The translations under genes and the position numbers were made by a program. 64,000 bases of DNA from Hymenobacter montanus. GTDB taxonomy: Bacteria > Bacteroidota > Bacteroidia > Cytophagales > Hymenobacteraceae. Shown here one piece after another: positions 8,954-17,869 of this stretch (its first letter is position 1; the number at the start of each line of letters is the position of its first letter). The notes beneath the pieces are model-generated. The model made no database searches. It was not told the DNA's origin and saw only the letters and a program-made list of their open reading frames with translations. Location: positions 1 to 64,000 of the forward strand of contig NZ_JACXAD010000029.1 in assembly GCF_014699115.1 (NCBI RefSeq). Direction: 5' to 3'.

Positions 8954-10114
8954 CTACGGCTTGAGCACTACTTTCGTGCAGTTGTCTTTTTTATTACGGA
9001 AGATGTCGTAGCCGTGCACGGCTTCGCTCAGCGGCAGGCGGTGCGAAATAATGTCGTCGAGGCGCACGTCGCCATTGGCGACGTGCTGCAGGAGCTTGTC
9101 GATGTGCTTGTGGGCCGGGGCCTGGCCGCCCTGCATGATGATGCCCTTGTCGAAGAACTGGTGGATGGGGAAGTTGTCGAACGGCGAGGAGTACACGCCC
9201 AGCACCGACACGAAGCCGCCGCGGCGCACGGCGCTCATGCAAGCCAGCAGCACCTTATCGGAGCCCTTCTCCACGTTTATCACCGACTTGGCGCGGTCGA
9301 GCAGGCTGCGGTCCGGCTCAAAGCCTACCGCTTCCACGCAGACGTCGGCCCCGTAGCCCTTGCTCAGGCCGCGGATTTCTTCTACTACCTGCTTGTTGCT
9401 TTCCCACAGAATGGTTTCGGCATTAGCCGTTTGCCGGGCTTTGTCGAGGCGGTACTGTTGGGTGTCGACAATGATGACGCGGCTGGCCCCGCGCAGCCAG
9501 GCCGACTTCGCCGCCATAATGCCCACGGGCCCGGCCCCGAAGATGGCGATGACTTCGCCGCCCTTCACCCCGGCCCAATCGATGCCGCTGTAGCCGGTGG
9601 GGAAGATGTCGGTCAGGAAAAGAACTTGCTCGTCGGTGAGGTTGTCGGGCACTTTGCGGGGGCCGTAGTCGGCGTAGGGTACGCGGGCGTACTCGGCTTG
9701 GCCGCCGTCGTAGCCGCCGTACAAGTCGGTGTAGCCGAACAAGGCCCCGCCTTTTTCGGTCATCAGGCCGCCTTCGGGGCCGTAATGCTCGGGGTTGGAG
9801 TTTTCGCAGTGGCCCGGCAGGTCGTGGTTACAGAACAGGCAGTGCCCGCAGGCAATCGGGAAGGGCACCACCACGCGGTCGCCGCGCTTGAGGTTGCTGA
9901 CGCCTTTGCCCACTTCCTCCACGATGCCCATGAACTCGTGGCCCAGGGTCATGGGGCGGGGTTGCGGAATGCTGCCGTTGTAGATGTGCAAGTCGGACCC
10001 GCAGATGGCCGTACTGGTAACGCGAATAATCGCGTCGCGGGAATCCTGGATCTCGGGGTCGTCCACGTTATCTACGCGGACGTCTTTCATGCCGTGAATT
10101 CGAAGGGCTTTCAT
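8954..10114 (-). CDS. Zinc-dependent alcohol dehydrogenase, glutathione-independent formaldehyde dehydrogenase-like
   Basis: This is a full-length 386-aa medium-chain dehydrogenase. Catalytic zinc ligands are C38 (AICGSD), H59 and E60 (GHEF). The structural zinc site is C89, C92, C95 and C103. The Rossmann motif GAGPVG is at 193-198. The long insertion after residue 120 (GYTDLYGGYDGGQAEY) is characteristic of the branch called glutathione-independent formaldehyde dehydrogenase or FdhA-like. It probably oxidises a primary alcohol or an aldehyde hydrate with NAD in the cytoplasm. The exact substrate is not certain, because this branch includes threonine-dehydrogenase-like and sorbitol-dehydrogenase-like enzymes. 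It appears to be a single-gene unit. Confidence 0.9.
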   Translation of the reverse strand: MKALRIHGMKDVRVDNVDDPEIQDSRDAIIRVTSTAICGSDLHIYNGSIPQPRPMTLGHEFMGIVEEVGKGVSNLKRGDRVVVPFPIACGHCLFCNHDLPGHCENSNPEHYGPEGGLMTEKGGALFGYTDLYGGYDGGQAEYARVPYADYGPRKVPDNLTDEQVLFLTDIFPTGYSGIDWAGVKGGEVIAIFGAGPVGIMAAKSAWLRGASRVIIVDTQQYRLDKARQTANAETILWESNKQVVEEIRGLSKGYGADVCVEAVGFEPDRSLLDRAKSVINVEKGSDKVLLACMSAVRRGGFVSVLGVYSSPFDNFPIHQFFDKGIIMQGGQAPAHKHIDKLLQHVANGDVRLDDIISHRLPLSEAVHGYDIFRNKKDNCTKVVLKP

Positions 10115-10219
10115 AGAAAAGGGGTTGGTATGGAAAGGAATAACTCCTCAGCTTAACGGCCCCCTTTTCCTCGGGTTACTATAACTCACGAGTATTAATC
10201 AATGAGCTGATTATTAAGC

Positions 10220-11089
10220 TTATTGTTTGAGCTGGTAGACGGCAATCCCCAACGGCGTGAAAATGTAGGCATAGGACTCCCCCACCAGCACCTGGCGCAC
10301 GGTTGCGGGGTCGACCTCCACCGGCAGGGCCACCCGGCGTTCCGAAAGGTTATAGAGGTGGAAAAAATGTACAGCACCCGCGTCGAAGTAGTACAGCTCA
10401 TCGCCCCGAAAACCGACCATGCTCAATCCCGTGAAGGGCATTTTCTTCTTGTAATTACCCAGGTTGTCAAACACGTACACGCCCGTGGTACGGTCGACCA
10501 GGTAGATGTTGTTCTGGTAATGGCGCAGAAAACGGAAATCCGGCCGGGAGCGACCAATGATTAAATCCAGCGGGGTATTCTGAGCCATGCGCTGGGTGTT
10601 GGGGTCGAATTCGCGCAATACCAGGCTGCTCTCGTCGAGCAGCCAGATGTGGTTGTCGGGGGCCAGCGTGGCCGTTCGCACGGTCCCATCCCCGTAGTCA
10701 GCCAACCGCACCTCGCCGATGGGCGCCAGAAACCGGTCGAGCAGCACCAGCTGTTGGCGGTCGTCGTTGAAAACCAGCGTCCTGGTGATATTCCAGGCTT
10801 CTACCTGAGCAATATGACCGGGCTGAGTCGGCGCGTAGGTGTTTAAAGCCAGCCCCTCGGCCCCGTATTGGCGAAGGTTGTTATCGGCATCGGCCACGTA
10901 GAGCGCCCCGCGCCGGTCGAGGGAAGCCGCCCCGGGATTAGGCAGCTTGATGAGGCGTACGAACGTCCAGGGCGCCGCCGACGGAGCACTAGCAGCCGGT
11001 GTGGGCACGGGGGCGACCGGCACCGTAACCTGCGCCTGGGCCTGACTTAGAACGAAGAACCAAGAGCCAAGAACCAAGAGCGATACCAA
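10220..11089 (-). CDS. Secreted beta-propeller-like protein, function unknown
   Basis: About 289 aa. A hydrophobic signal sequence ends in SQAQAQ, followed by a Pro/Ala linker. A repetitive beta-strand pattern typical of NHL/WD-like propellers then appears (GALYVADADNNLRQYG, NHIWLLDESSLVLREFD, NNIYLVDRTTGVYVFD). No catalytic motif is visible. The start is doubtful: the frame extends upstream to 11230 into lpxH, but that part does not look like protein. I took the TTG at 11089 just before the hydrophobic stretch. The signal peptide core is encoded by a short direct repeat (see findings). The gene lies just downstream of lpxH on the same strand and may be co-transcribed with it. Confidence 0.65.
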   Translation of the reverse strand: MVSLLVLGSWFFVLSQAQAQVTVPVAPVPTPAASAPSAAPWTFVRLIKLPNPGAASLDRRGALYVADADNNLRQYGAEGLALNTYAPTQPGHIAQVEAWNITRTLVFNDDRQQLVLLDRFLAPIGEVRLADYGDGTVRTATLAPDNHIWLLDESSLVLREFDPNTQRMAQNTPLDLIIGRSRPDFRFLRHYQNNIYLVDRTTGVYVFDNLGNYKKKMPFTGLSMVGFRGDELYYFDAGAVHFFHLYNLSERRVALPVEVDPATVRQVLVGESYAYIFTPLGIAVYQLKQ

Positions 11090-11103
11090 CCACCGTAAGA
11101 ACG

Positions 11104-11135
11104 ATCCGAGAGCTCTAAGTTCTGAGCTCTCACTT
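11104..11135. repeat. Inverted repeat between lpxH and the propeller gene
   Basis: GAGAGCTC (from 11108) and GAGCTCTC form an 8-bp inverted repeat around an eight-base loop. It is adjacent to the direct repeats of AAGAACCAAGAGC at 11055-11083. There is no T-run, so it is not a typical terminator. Confidence 0.4.
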
Positions 11136-11153
11136 CTTGGCTCTAAATAAGAA

Positions 11154-11936
11154 TTACTGCTCGAAATGTCGCAGCGCCAGTTCATTGCCATCATACACGC
11201 CATAAGAGCAATAATTGACCCATTCGCCAAGGTTTACATAGCGGCTGCCCGGAGCCACTTCCACATCAAGCGGCAGGTGCCGGTGACCGAAAACGTAGTA
11301 GTCGTGATGCACGCGCGTCTCTAACTCACGGCAGTACTGAAGCAGCCATTCCTCGTCGCCGAAAAAGGTGGCGTCGTCCTTGCCATTCTGCAGCCGGCTG
11401 TGTCGGCTCCACTTGTTAGCCAGGCCGATGCCAAAGTTGGGATGCAGCCGGGCAAACAACCACTGCGCGAGCGAGGAGTTAAAGACCTGCTTCAGCACCT
11501 TGTAGCTGTAGTCTTTAGGCCCTAGCCCATCGCCGTGCCCAATGTGAAAATTCTGGTTGCCAATGCGCTGCGACACCTCTTGCCGCCGCACCGGAATGCC
11601 CATCTCCTGGGTGAAATAGCCGAACATCCACATGTCGTGGTTACCCGTGAAGATGGTGACCGGCAAACCGGCGTCGGTTAGCTCGGCCAGCTTGCCTTGC
11701 AGGCGAATAAACCCGCGCGGAATGGCGTGCTTGTACTCAAACCAGAAATCAAACAGGTCGCCCAGCAAATAAATGGCGGCCGCATCCTGAGCAGCTTCCT
11801 CGAGCCAGCGCACAATACGCCGTTCCCGAACCAACGACGAAGCCGCGTCGGGCGCTCCCAGGTGAAAGTCAGAAGCAAAATACACCCGGCGGCCGGGTGG
11901 CAACTCTAAGTCCGGTAGGGTAAGCAGGGGCCTCAT
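11154..11936 (-). CDS. lpxH: UDP-2,3-diacylglucosamine diphosphatase LpxH
   Basis: The 260-aa metallophosphoesterase cleaves UDP-2,3-diacylglucosamine to lipid X and UMP, the fourth step of lipid A synthesis at the inner membrane. The calcineurin-like motifs are all present: SDFHLG near the start, GDLFDFW, GNHDMW, HIGHGDG and FGHRHLP. Length and motif spacing match the LpxH family of Bacteroidota. The ATG at 11936 is preferred over an upstream GTG (11978) because the family starts close to the first motif. No other lipid A genes are adjacent. Confidence 0.88.
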   Translation of the reverse strand: MRPLLTLPDLELPPGRRVYFASDFHLGAPDAASSLVRERRIVRWLEEAAQDAAAIYLLGDLFDFWFEYKHAIPRGFIRLQGKLAELTDAGLPVTIFTGNHDMWMFGYFTQEMGIPVRRQEVSQRIGNQNFHIGHGDGLGPKDYSYKVLKQVFNSSLAQWLFARLHPNFGIGLANKWSRHSRLQNGKDDATFFGDEEWLLQYCRELETRVHHDYYVFGHRHLPLDVEVAPGSRYVNLGEWVNYCSYGVYDGNELALRHFEQ

Positions 11937-12168
11937 AGAAAGAATTATTCTTACGGGGAGTAACGGCCGGCCGCACACTAAGCGGTGCCAGTATCCTCTG
12001 GTTCTTAAAAGCCCTTAACAGGTAATAAAGCGAAAGTTGTGGCAATTACGGGCCGCCGCGCTTTTCACGCCTCAGGCCCGGGCTGCCGCACCGGCGGAAT
12101 CAGCCTCTGCTGAGCTTCGGTTGCGACCCCGCCGCTGGCCGGGCCGAGTGCTCAGCAGGCCGAATAAA

Positions 12169-12813
12169 TTACGACGCTTCTTCCAGCAAAAACAGCGCGA
12201 GCCGCCGTGGCCCGTGCGCCCCGAGCACGAGGGTTTTCTCGATGTCGGCGGTGCGGCTGGGGCCCGTGGTGAGCGAGAGCATGGACGGCAGGTGCGCCCC
12301 GTATTTTTGCTGCACTACCCGCAAAGCATCCCCTATTTCGGCTACCACTTGGCTGGGCCGGGCTAATACGAGGTGTTGGTCGGGATAAATGCTTAGCCGT
12401 CGCCCACTGGCTGAAGCTGCTGTTACCAGCACGCTACCTGTGCGGGCCACCAAGGCCTCGCACGAGGTCAGGCTTACAGCAGCCTGCTCAATGAAATCGG
12501 TCTCATTGGCCTGAAAGGCCACGCCCGCACTTCGTAACAACTGTTGCAGAGCCGGCTCCCAGACATAGGGCGCGCCAACTTGCTGGCGCTGCTGAAAGCC
12601 GGCAATTTGTTCCGCCAGTTGCGGCAATGATTCGCAATAGTAAAACTCGCCACCTATGCGCTGAAAGCTCTCGGCGAAGGCCACCACCAAGTCACTACTG
12701 CTTAATGGTGGGTGTACGGCCAGCTCAAAATCGGGCCGGGGCGGCTGCGGGGCGGGCTGAGCCAAGCCGCGGCGAATACGGGCGAGAATGGCGTCGCGAG
12801 AATTTTCGGCCAT
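12169..12813 (-). CDS. LUD-domain protein (LutC/YkgG family)
   Basis: The 214-aa LUD-domain protein has the family's C-terminal signature: GSVLVT, SMLSLTTGPSRTADIEKTLVLGAHGP (given here in part), then a short tail. LutC acts with LutA and LutB in lactate oxidation, but neither partner is adjacent here. In Bacteroidota a stand-alone LUD protein next to ftsH, rsfS and birA is common, so a housekeeping role is possible. That role is unknown and I do not assign a symbol. Confidence 0.85.
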   Translation of the reverse strand: MAENSRDAILARIRRGLAQPAPQPPRPDFELAVHPPLSSSDLVVAFAESFQRIGGEFYYCESLPQLAEQIAGFQQRQQVGAPYVWEPALQQLLRSAGVAFQANETDFIEQAAVSLTSCEALVARTGSVLVTAASASGRRLSIYPDQHLVLARPSQVVAEIGDALRVVQQKYGAHLPSMLSLTTGPSRTADIEKTLVLGAHGPRRLALFLLEEAS

Positions 12814-13185
12814 GAGTAAAGTCAGTGCAGCTAACGGGTTTCAAAGGTAACGGGTGGGCGAATAGTACCCTGGTGCCCTATCAAACCGGCCCATTCTCTG
12901 AGTGGTGGGCACTCATGGCCGAATATACCGCAGCACATCAGGCAGCAGGGACGTGCTGTTCACTGCGCCTGATGTCCTGCACCTGCTTGAAATAGTCTTT
13001 CCTACCTCATCCGGCGTCCGCCGAGTTCAAGGTTTATGTAGGCAAACCTCTCTGTTGGGGAGTAATTCAATCGCAGGAAAAGAAGTACCATCTTATACAA
13101 AATGCCTCAGTTGTGCTCAACATAACCGCCTTATTGAGCTTGTGGATGCTAGAACGCCGGGATGATGAATAGACCAATTAGAAAC
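12814..13185. other. Intergenic region, nothing recognised
   Basis: A plus-strand open frame (12902-13165) has no family resemblance and unfavourable composition. Apart from the ftsH terminator at its right edge, I see no feature. Confidence 0.5.
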
Positions 13186-13220
13186 AAAAAAGCCGGCTTT
13201 TTAAGGCCGGCTTTTCGTTT
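13186..13220 (-). terminator. Terminator of ftsH
   Basis: Read on the minus strand, a GCCGGC-cored stem (arms about 13187-13196 and 13206-13215) is followed by a run of T. It lies just after the ftsH stop codon. Confidence 0.8.
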
Positions 13221-13236
13221 AACTTATTGGCATCCA

Positions 13237-15369
13237 TTAAACCGGCGCGGCGGCACTACCAGCTCCCACGTCGTTGCCGGGGCGCGACATACGCTCGTCA
13301 TCCAGGCCGGGCAGGTGCAGGTCGGGCAGGTCGTTACCGAGCTTGCCGGCCGCGGCTTGCTCGCCCTTCACCTCACTAGCGGTTTCGCTACGGTCGGTGC
13401 CGGCCATGTGAGCCTGGTAGTTGGTTTGCGTATCGAAGGGCCGCGGGCCGACGAGGCGGGTCAGGTCCTCCTGTTGCAGCACTTCTTTTTCCAGTAGCTC
13501 TTTGGCGACTACCTCCAGCTCGTGGCGCCGCTCGGTGAGCAGCTCCTTAGTGCGGGTATAGGCGTTTTCGATGATGGTGCGCACTTCCTCGTCGATCATC
13601 TGCGAAGTAGCCTCTGAGTACGGCTTGGAGAAACCGTATTCGTTCTGGCCTTTCGAGTCATAGAACGACACGTTGCCGAGCTTGGCGTTCATGCCGTACA
13701 TGGTCACGATGGAATAGGCCATCTTGGTGATGCGCTCCAAGTCGCTCAGGGCGCCGGTGGAGATTTTGCCAAACACCAGCTCTTCAGCCGCCCGGCCGCC
13801 CAGGGCCATGCACATTTCGTCGGTCAGCTGCTCGGTATTGTACAGGAACTGCTCTTTGGGCAGGTACTGCGCGTAGCCGAGGGCGGCCACACCCCGGGGC
13901 ACGATGCTAACCTTCACCAGGGGGTCGACGTGCTCCAGGAACCAGCCCGCGATGGCGTGGCCGGCTTCGTGATAGGCCACGATGCGTTTTTCGCCGGGCG
14001 AAATGATTTTGTTCTTTTTCTCCAAGCCACCAATCACGCGGTCAATGGCGTCGGTGAAGTCCTGGTCGGTCACCATCTTCTTGTCGCGGCGAGCGGCAAT
14101 CAGCGCGGCTTCGTTGCAGACGTTGGCAATTTCGGCCCCCGCAAAGCCGGGGGTTTGCGCCGACAGCCGGCGGGCATCCACGTCGGGCCCCAACGTGAGG
14201 GGCTTGAGATGCACCTGAAAAATCTCGGTGCGACCATTGATGTCCGGCTTGTCGATGCTGATTTGCCGGTCGAAGCGGCCCGGCCGCAACAGGGCCGAGT
14301 CGAGGGTATCGGGGCGGTTGGTGGCGGCGAGAATAATAACGCCCGAATCGGTGCCGAAGCCGTCCATCTCCACCAGCAGGGAGTTCAGGGTGTTCTCCCG
14401 CTCGTCGTTGCCGCCGGGCACGGAACCCCGCGAGCGGCTGCGGCCGACGGCGTCAATCTCATCAATGAAGATGATGCAAGGGGCTTTAGCCTTGGCCTGC
14501 TTGAACAAGTCGCGGACCCGGGCCGCGCCCACGCCCACGAACATCTCCACGAAGTCGGAGCCCGACAGCGAGAAGAATGGCACGTCGGCCTCGCCAGCTA
14601 CAGCTTTGGCCAGCAGCGTTTTGCCAGTACCGGGAGGCCCCACGAGCAGCGCCCCCTTGGGAATCTTGCCGCCGAGGATAGTGAACTTGCTCGGGTTTTT
14701 CAGGAACTCAACAATTTCCTGTACTTCCTCTTTGGCCTCTTCCAGGCCGGCTACGTCTTTAAAAGTAATTTTCACCTTGTCGCCGCCTTCAAACAAGGCG
14801 GCCCGGCTCTTGCCAATGCTGAAAATCTGGCCGCCGGGTCCGCCGGCGCTGCCCATGCGGCGCATCAGGAACCAGAAGCCGACAATCATCAGCAGGATGA
14901 AGCCGTAGCTGCCGAGGTAATCCATCGGGCTCTGGCGCTCCTCGATATTGAGCGGCACCTGCTGGGCGACGGGCGTAGTCTTCTTCAACCGGTCCAGGTC
15001 TTCCTGAAACAGCTTGGCGTCGACCACGGGGAAGTAGAACTCGGCTCCGCCGCTGCTCGTAGCGCCAAACGGCGTCCGGTGAGTCAGTTCCTGCCGGTAC
15101 TCGGGCTTGGCCAGGGCTTCGGGCTTGAGTTTCACCTCCACCACCTTCTGGTTGCTGATGATGGTGATTTCCTTCACCTCGTTCGCCGTCAGCATCTGCT
15201 CGAAGCGCTGCTGGTTAATCCGGACGGGTTTCAGGTTACTCACCCACATTACCCCGAACAAGAACACCAGCAAGCCAGCCAGGACCCACAGCTGCACGCC
15301 CGGCCGCGGGGTAGGGGTCGGCATCAGGGGCTTCTTCTTTTTATGGTTATTGGAATTTTTATCCGACAT
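13237..15369 (-). CDS. ftsH: ATP-dependent zinc metalloprotease FtsH
   Basis: The 710-aa membrane-bound AAA+ protease degrades misassembled membrane proteins and regulatory proteins. There are transmembrane helices at about 25-45 and 152-172 around a periplasmic domain. The AAA module has Walker A GPPGTGKT (244-251), Walker B IIFIDE (299-304), the pore motif FVGVGA and the second region of homology ending LRPGRFDRQ. The protease zinc site is HEAGH (467-471). The C-terminal tail, rich in Gly/Ala/Asp, is probably disordered. It follows rsfS on the same strand with about 107 bases between them. Its length and all key residues are normal. Confidence 0.98.
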   Translation of the reverse strand: MSDKNSNNHKKKKPLMPTPTPRPGVQLWVLAGLLVFLFGVMWVSNLKPVRINQQRFEQMLTANEVKEITIISNQKVVEVKLKPEALAKPEYRQELTHRTPFGATSSGGAEFYFPVVDAKLFQEDLDRLKKTTPVAQQVPLNIEERQSPMDYLGSYGFILLMIVGFWFLMRRMGSAGGPGGQIFSIGKSRAALFEGGDKVKITFKDVAGLEEAKEEVQEIVEFLKNPSKFTILGGKIPKGALLVGPPGTGKTLLAKAVAGEADVPFFSLSGSDFVEMFVGVGAARVRDLFKQAKAKAPCIIFIDEIDAVGRSRSRGSVPGGNDERENTLNSLLVEMDGFGTDSGVIILAATNRPDTLDSALLRPGRFDRQISIDKPDINGRTEIFQVHLKPLTLGPDVDARRLSAQTPGFAGAEIANVCNEAALIAARRDKKMVTDQDFTDAIDRVIGGLEKKNKIISPGEKRIVAYHEAGHAIAGWFLEHVDPLVKVSIVPRGVAALGYAQYLPKEQFLYNTEQLTDEMCMALGGRAAEELVFGKISTGALSDLERITKMAYSIVTMYGMNAKLGNVSFYDSKGQNEYGFSKPYSEATSQMIDEEVRTIIENAYTRTKELLTERRHELEVVAKELLEKEVLQQEDLTRLVGPRPFDTQTNYQAHMAGTDRSETASEVKGEQAAAGKLGNDLPDLHLPGLDDERMSRPGNDVGAGSAAAPV

Positions 15370-15476
15370 GAAAATAGCTAGTTAAATGCAGGTAGAACCT
15401 ACGGACGCAACACCGCGCCGAAAGCAAATGTTCGGCACGGGTAAGACGCGTTACCGGCGTACTTACTTTACCAGAC

Positions 15477-15857
15477 CTACGCTTCTTCCGCTTCGATGTA
15501 GCTGATGTCGGCGTCGCCCCACAGCTCCTCAAGCGCATAGAACGCCCGGCGATCGCGCAGGAACACGTGCACGACCACATCAACGTAGTCGAGCAGCACC
15601 CACTCGCGGTTGGTGCGGCCTTCGGTCTGCCAAGGGCTTTCGCCGGTTACTTTTTCGATTTCTTCCTCCACCGAGCGGGCCACGGCTTCGAGTTGGGTAT
15701 CGGAGTTAGCCGAGCAGATGATGAAAAAATCTGCCACGGCGTTTTTGAGTTCCTTCAAATTCAGCACCACGATATCGGACGCTTTCTTGTCCTGCATCCC
15801 GCGTACCACCAAATCTGCCAATGTGTCTGAATCCTGCCGGACCAACGTGCTTTTCAT
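15477..15857 (-). CDS. rsfS: Ribosome silencing factor RsfS (RsfA/Iojap)
   Basis: The 126-aa Iojap-family protein binds ribosomal protein uL14 and blocks subunit joining, lowering translation in starvation. The family core is clear: KASDIVVLNL, DFFIICSANSDTQL, GRTNREWVLLDYVDVVVHVF and a C-terminal AL.ELWGDA. It is the first gene of the rsfS-ftsH unit and is transcribed divergently from birA. The two start regions are very close, so their promoters must overlap. Confidence 0.96.
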   Translation of the reverse strand: MKSTLVRQDSDTLADLVVRGMQDKKASDIVVLNLKELKNAVADFFIICSANSDTQLEAVARSVEEEIEKVTGESPWQTEGRTNREWVLLDYVDVVVHVFLRDRRAFYALEELWGDADISYIEAEEA

Positions 15858-15867
15858 ATTGTGTTAT

Positions 15868-15875
15868 TAGGTTTG
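15868..15875 (+). promoter_or_regulatory. Candidate Bacteroidota -7 box for birA
   Basis: TAGGTTTG matches the TAnnTTTG consensus of the phylum's housekeeping sigma factor. A -33 TTG at the right spacing is not obvious. If the box is real, transcription starts near 15880, which favours the GTG start at 15925 for birA. Confidence 0.35.
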
Positions 15876-15924
15876 AGCTTTGCAGCCAAAAGTCTACGAA
15901 GTTAACGAAACGCGAAAGAAGGCC

Positions 15925-16683
15925 GTGGTTGTTACCCCTCAAACCTTGTTCACGGGCCAGCAGCTCCTTTGGTTGCCGACCTGTGCCTCCACCAACTCGG
16001 AAGCCCACGCCCTGATTGTCCAAAACCGGGCCAGCGAAGGCTGCACCATTATTACGGACTTTCAGACCGCCGGCCGGGGCCAGCGCGGCAACCGGTGGGA
16101 AGCAGCCCCCGCCGAAAACCTGATGCTTTCAGTGGTGTGGTATCCCACGTTCCTGGCCGCCGCCCAGCAGTTTCAACTGAGCCAGGCCGTGGCCCTGGGG
16201 GTGTACGACTGGGCCAGCACCCTGCTCGGCCCGGACCCCCAGCTGAAGCTGAAATGGCCCAACGACCTGTACTACGGAGACCAGAAATTTGGGGGCATTC
16301 TGATTGAAAACACCCTGAGCGGTCCAAAGATTCAATATAGCGTCATAGGTATCGGCTTAAATATCAACCAACAACGATTTACCACGGCGACGGCGACGTC
16401 CATCAGTCAGCTCACGGGGCGCGCCTACGCCCGGGAAGCCCTGGCGGCGCGCCTGCTCGAGTGCCTGGAGCGGCGCTACCTGCAACTGCGAGCCGGGCAG
16501 GGCAGTTGGCTGCGACAGGCGTATCTGCAGGCCCTGTACCGCTACCAGGAAACGCATTGGTTTGAAGTGGCCGGGCAGCGGGTAAGCGGCCAGATTGTCG
16601 GGGTGGAAGACGACGGCCGACTAGCCGTGGCCGTGGGCAACGAGCTACGGCGGTTTGGCCTCCAGGAAATCCGGTATCTGTAA
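15925..16683 (+). CDS. birA: Biotin--[acetyl-CoA-carboxylase] ligase (BirA, catalytic domain only)
   Basis: About 252 aa, this enzyme attaches biotin to the carrier domain of acetyl-CoA carboxylase through biotinyl-AMP. The class II biotin ligase core is present: CASTNSEA, then TAGRGQRGNRW (biotin/ATP loop), LMLSVVW, KWPNDLYYG with GGILIE, and IGIGLNIN. There is no N-terminal helix-turn-helix, so it should not be a repressor. A small C-terminal SH3-like domain follows. The open frame extends to a TTG at 15880. I prefer the GTG at 15925 because homologues start about ten residues before LFTGQQLLWLP and because of the -7 box at 15868. Confidence 0.92.
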   Translation: MVVTPQTLFTGQQLLWLPTCASTNSEAHALIVQNRASEGCTIITDFQTAGRGQRGNRWEAAPAENLMLSVVWYPTFLAAAQQFQLSQAVALGVYDWASTLLGPDPQLKLKWPNDLYYGDQKFGGILIENTLSGPKIQYSVIGIGLNINQQRFTTATATSISQLTGRAYAREALAARLLECLERRYLQLRAGQGSWLRQAYLQALYRYQETHWFEVAGQRVSGQIVGVEDDGRLAVAVGNELRRFGLQEIRYL

Positions 16684-16876
16684 CAACCACTAGGGCTTTT
16701 CAGGCAGCTGTAACGGCGCATATGGGTTGTTAAATAAAATAAATTAAGCCTCCAGGCAACCATATGGGCGCTACAACCGAGTTATATTTTACCAGGCCCG
16801 TATAACTTTTGACCATTTCGATGGTCTATCAAACTGGCTGCAAAGGCTTGAGCAAGTAAATTAAACTAAAGATAAC

Positions 16877-16908
16877 TTGGCATGGTGCTTGTTTTTTAGT
16901 TAGCTTTG
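16877..16908 (+). promoter_or_regulatory. Bacteroidota-type promoter of the cupredoxin gene
   Basis: TTGG at 16877 (-33) and TAGCTTTG at 16901-16908 (-7) are separated by about 21 bases, as expected for the phylum's TTTG / TAnnTTTG promoters. Transcription would begin around 16913, leaving a leader of roughly 38 bases before the ATG at 16951. Confidence 0.5.
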
Positions 16909-16950
16909 ACCATCTCTTTCTTTTCTTCTCTTTATTTTAAGTATACACTT

Positions 16951-17592
16951 ATGATTTTCTTTACGCGACTTGTCCCATTACTCACACTATTTTTGGGATT
17001 AAATACTGCTGTTTTCGCAGCTGATGTAGTTGTATTAGTGGGTGCTAATGGAACAAACAGCTTTTCGCCTGCCGATGTGACGATTGCCCCCGGAGATGCA
17101 GTGGTATTCACCTGGGTTTCGGGCACTCATCCCACCAAGTCCGAGAGTTCGTCCCCTGTGTGGGCCACCTTTACTCTTAGCGCGAGTGAGCCCACTAAAC
17201 GTATTCCCGATTTAACTCCGGGAATATATCCATATCGTTGTCTCCCGCATTCCTTTCTGTCGAACGGCCAGTACGTAGGTATGGTGGGGGTCATTAGGGT
17301 GGCAGTGGCTAGCGCGACAGTAGATGGCCGCCCGACGGCCACGCTCAACCTCTATCCCAACCCCAGCCGGGGCCAGGTAACGGTGCTGCTGAACCAAAAG
17401 GCCGGCGCCGACTACAAGCTCCGCCTGAGCAACATCATTGGCCAGGAAATTCGCAGCATAGCGCTAAAGCCTGAGCTGACCAGCAGCGGCCTACCCCTGG
17501 ACTTGAGTGATCTACGCGCGGGCGTGTACTTCTACAGCCTGTTAGTTGACGGTAAGGTGACGACTACCAGACGTCTTATCTTGCAGAACTGA
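16951..17592 (+). CDS. Secreted plastocyanin/azurin-family copper protein with T9SS sorting domain
   Basis: The 213-aa protein has a signal peptide (1-23, ending VFAAD) and a cupredoxin domain (about 25-118). Copper ligands fit H60 (SGTHPT), C97 and H100 (YRCLPH) and M111 (VGMVG), a type 1 copper site. The last 80 residues are a T9SS type A sorting domain beginning NLYPNPSRG. It is probably a small extracellular or surface-bound electron carrier. No partner oxidase or reductase is adjacent, so its role is open. It lies alone between a promoter at 16877 and a terminator at 17618. Confidence 0.85.
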   Translation: MIFFTRLVPLLTLFLGLNTAVFAADVVVLVGANGTNSFSPADVTIAPGDAVVFTWVSGTHPTKSESSSPVWATFTLSASEPTKRIPDLTPGIYPYRCLPHSFLSNGQYVGMVGVIRVAVASATVDGRPTATLNLYPNPSRGQVTVLLNQKAGADYKLRLSNIIGQEIRSIALKPELTSSGLPLDLSDLRAGVYFYSLLVDGKVTTTRRLILQN

Positions 17593-17617
17593 CCGAAAAT
17601 TTTTCTGGTTTGACTAC

Positions 17618-17648
17618 CGAAAAGCAGCCCTTGGCTGCTTTTCGTGTT
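17618..17648 (+). terminator. Terminator after the cupredoxin gene
   Basis: A 12-bp stem (17618-17629 with 17633-17644) has a three-base loop; the right arm contains TTTTCG. Confidence 0.7.
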
Positions 17649-17779
17649 TATAAACGCAGCACCGGCCCGCTGGCCAAATAAGCAGCCCAAGCGGCCGGTG
17701 AGTACTCGGGCAAGCATTTGCCGACCAGCATGCCAGCCTCTGCCGGCCGAGCTTCGTGCGACTGCAACGCTGCAATGCC

Positions 17780-17787
17780 TACTTTTG
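17780..17787 (+). promoter_or_regulatory. Candidate -7 box for the DUF2723 gene
   Basis: TACTTTTG matches TAnnTTTG, about 83 bases before the ATG at 17870. A -33 element is weak (TTCG near 17753). Confidence 0.3.
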
Positions 17788-17869
17788 CCCTCTAACTGCT
17801 CTTAGCTTTCGTTTTTCGATCCTCTGCCTGCTGCGTTGCCCATAGGGGACTTACGCTTTACACGATTCT

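Noticed and set aside
9014..10156. Plus-strand open frame of 380 codons
   Set aside because: Antisense of the alcohol dehydrogenase, whose zinc and Rossmann motifs are unambiguous on the minus strand.
12169..12813. lutABC lactate-utilisation operon
   Set aside because: Only the LUD protein is present; no LutA or LutB genes lie nearby.
12902..13165. Plus-strand open frame upstream of the ftsH terminator
   Set aside because: No family resemblance, no terminator of its own and unusual composition; probably chance.
13930..15381. Plus-strand open frame of 483 codons
   Set aside because: Antisense of ftsH.
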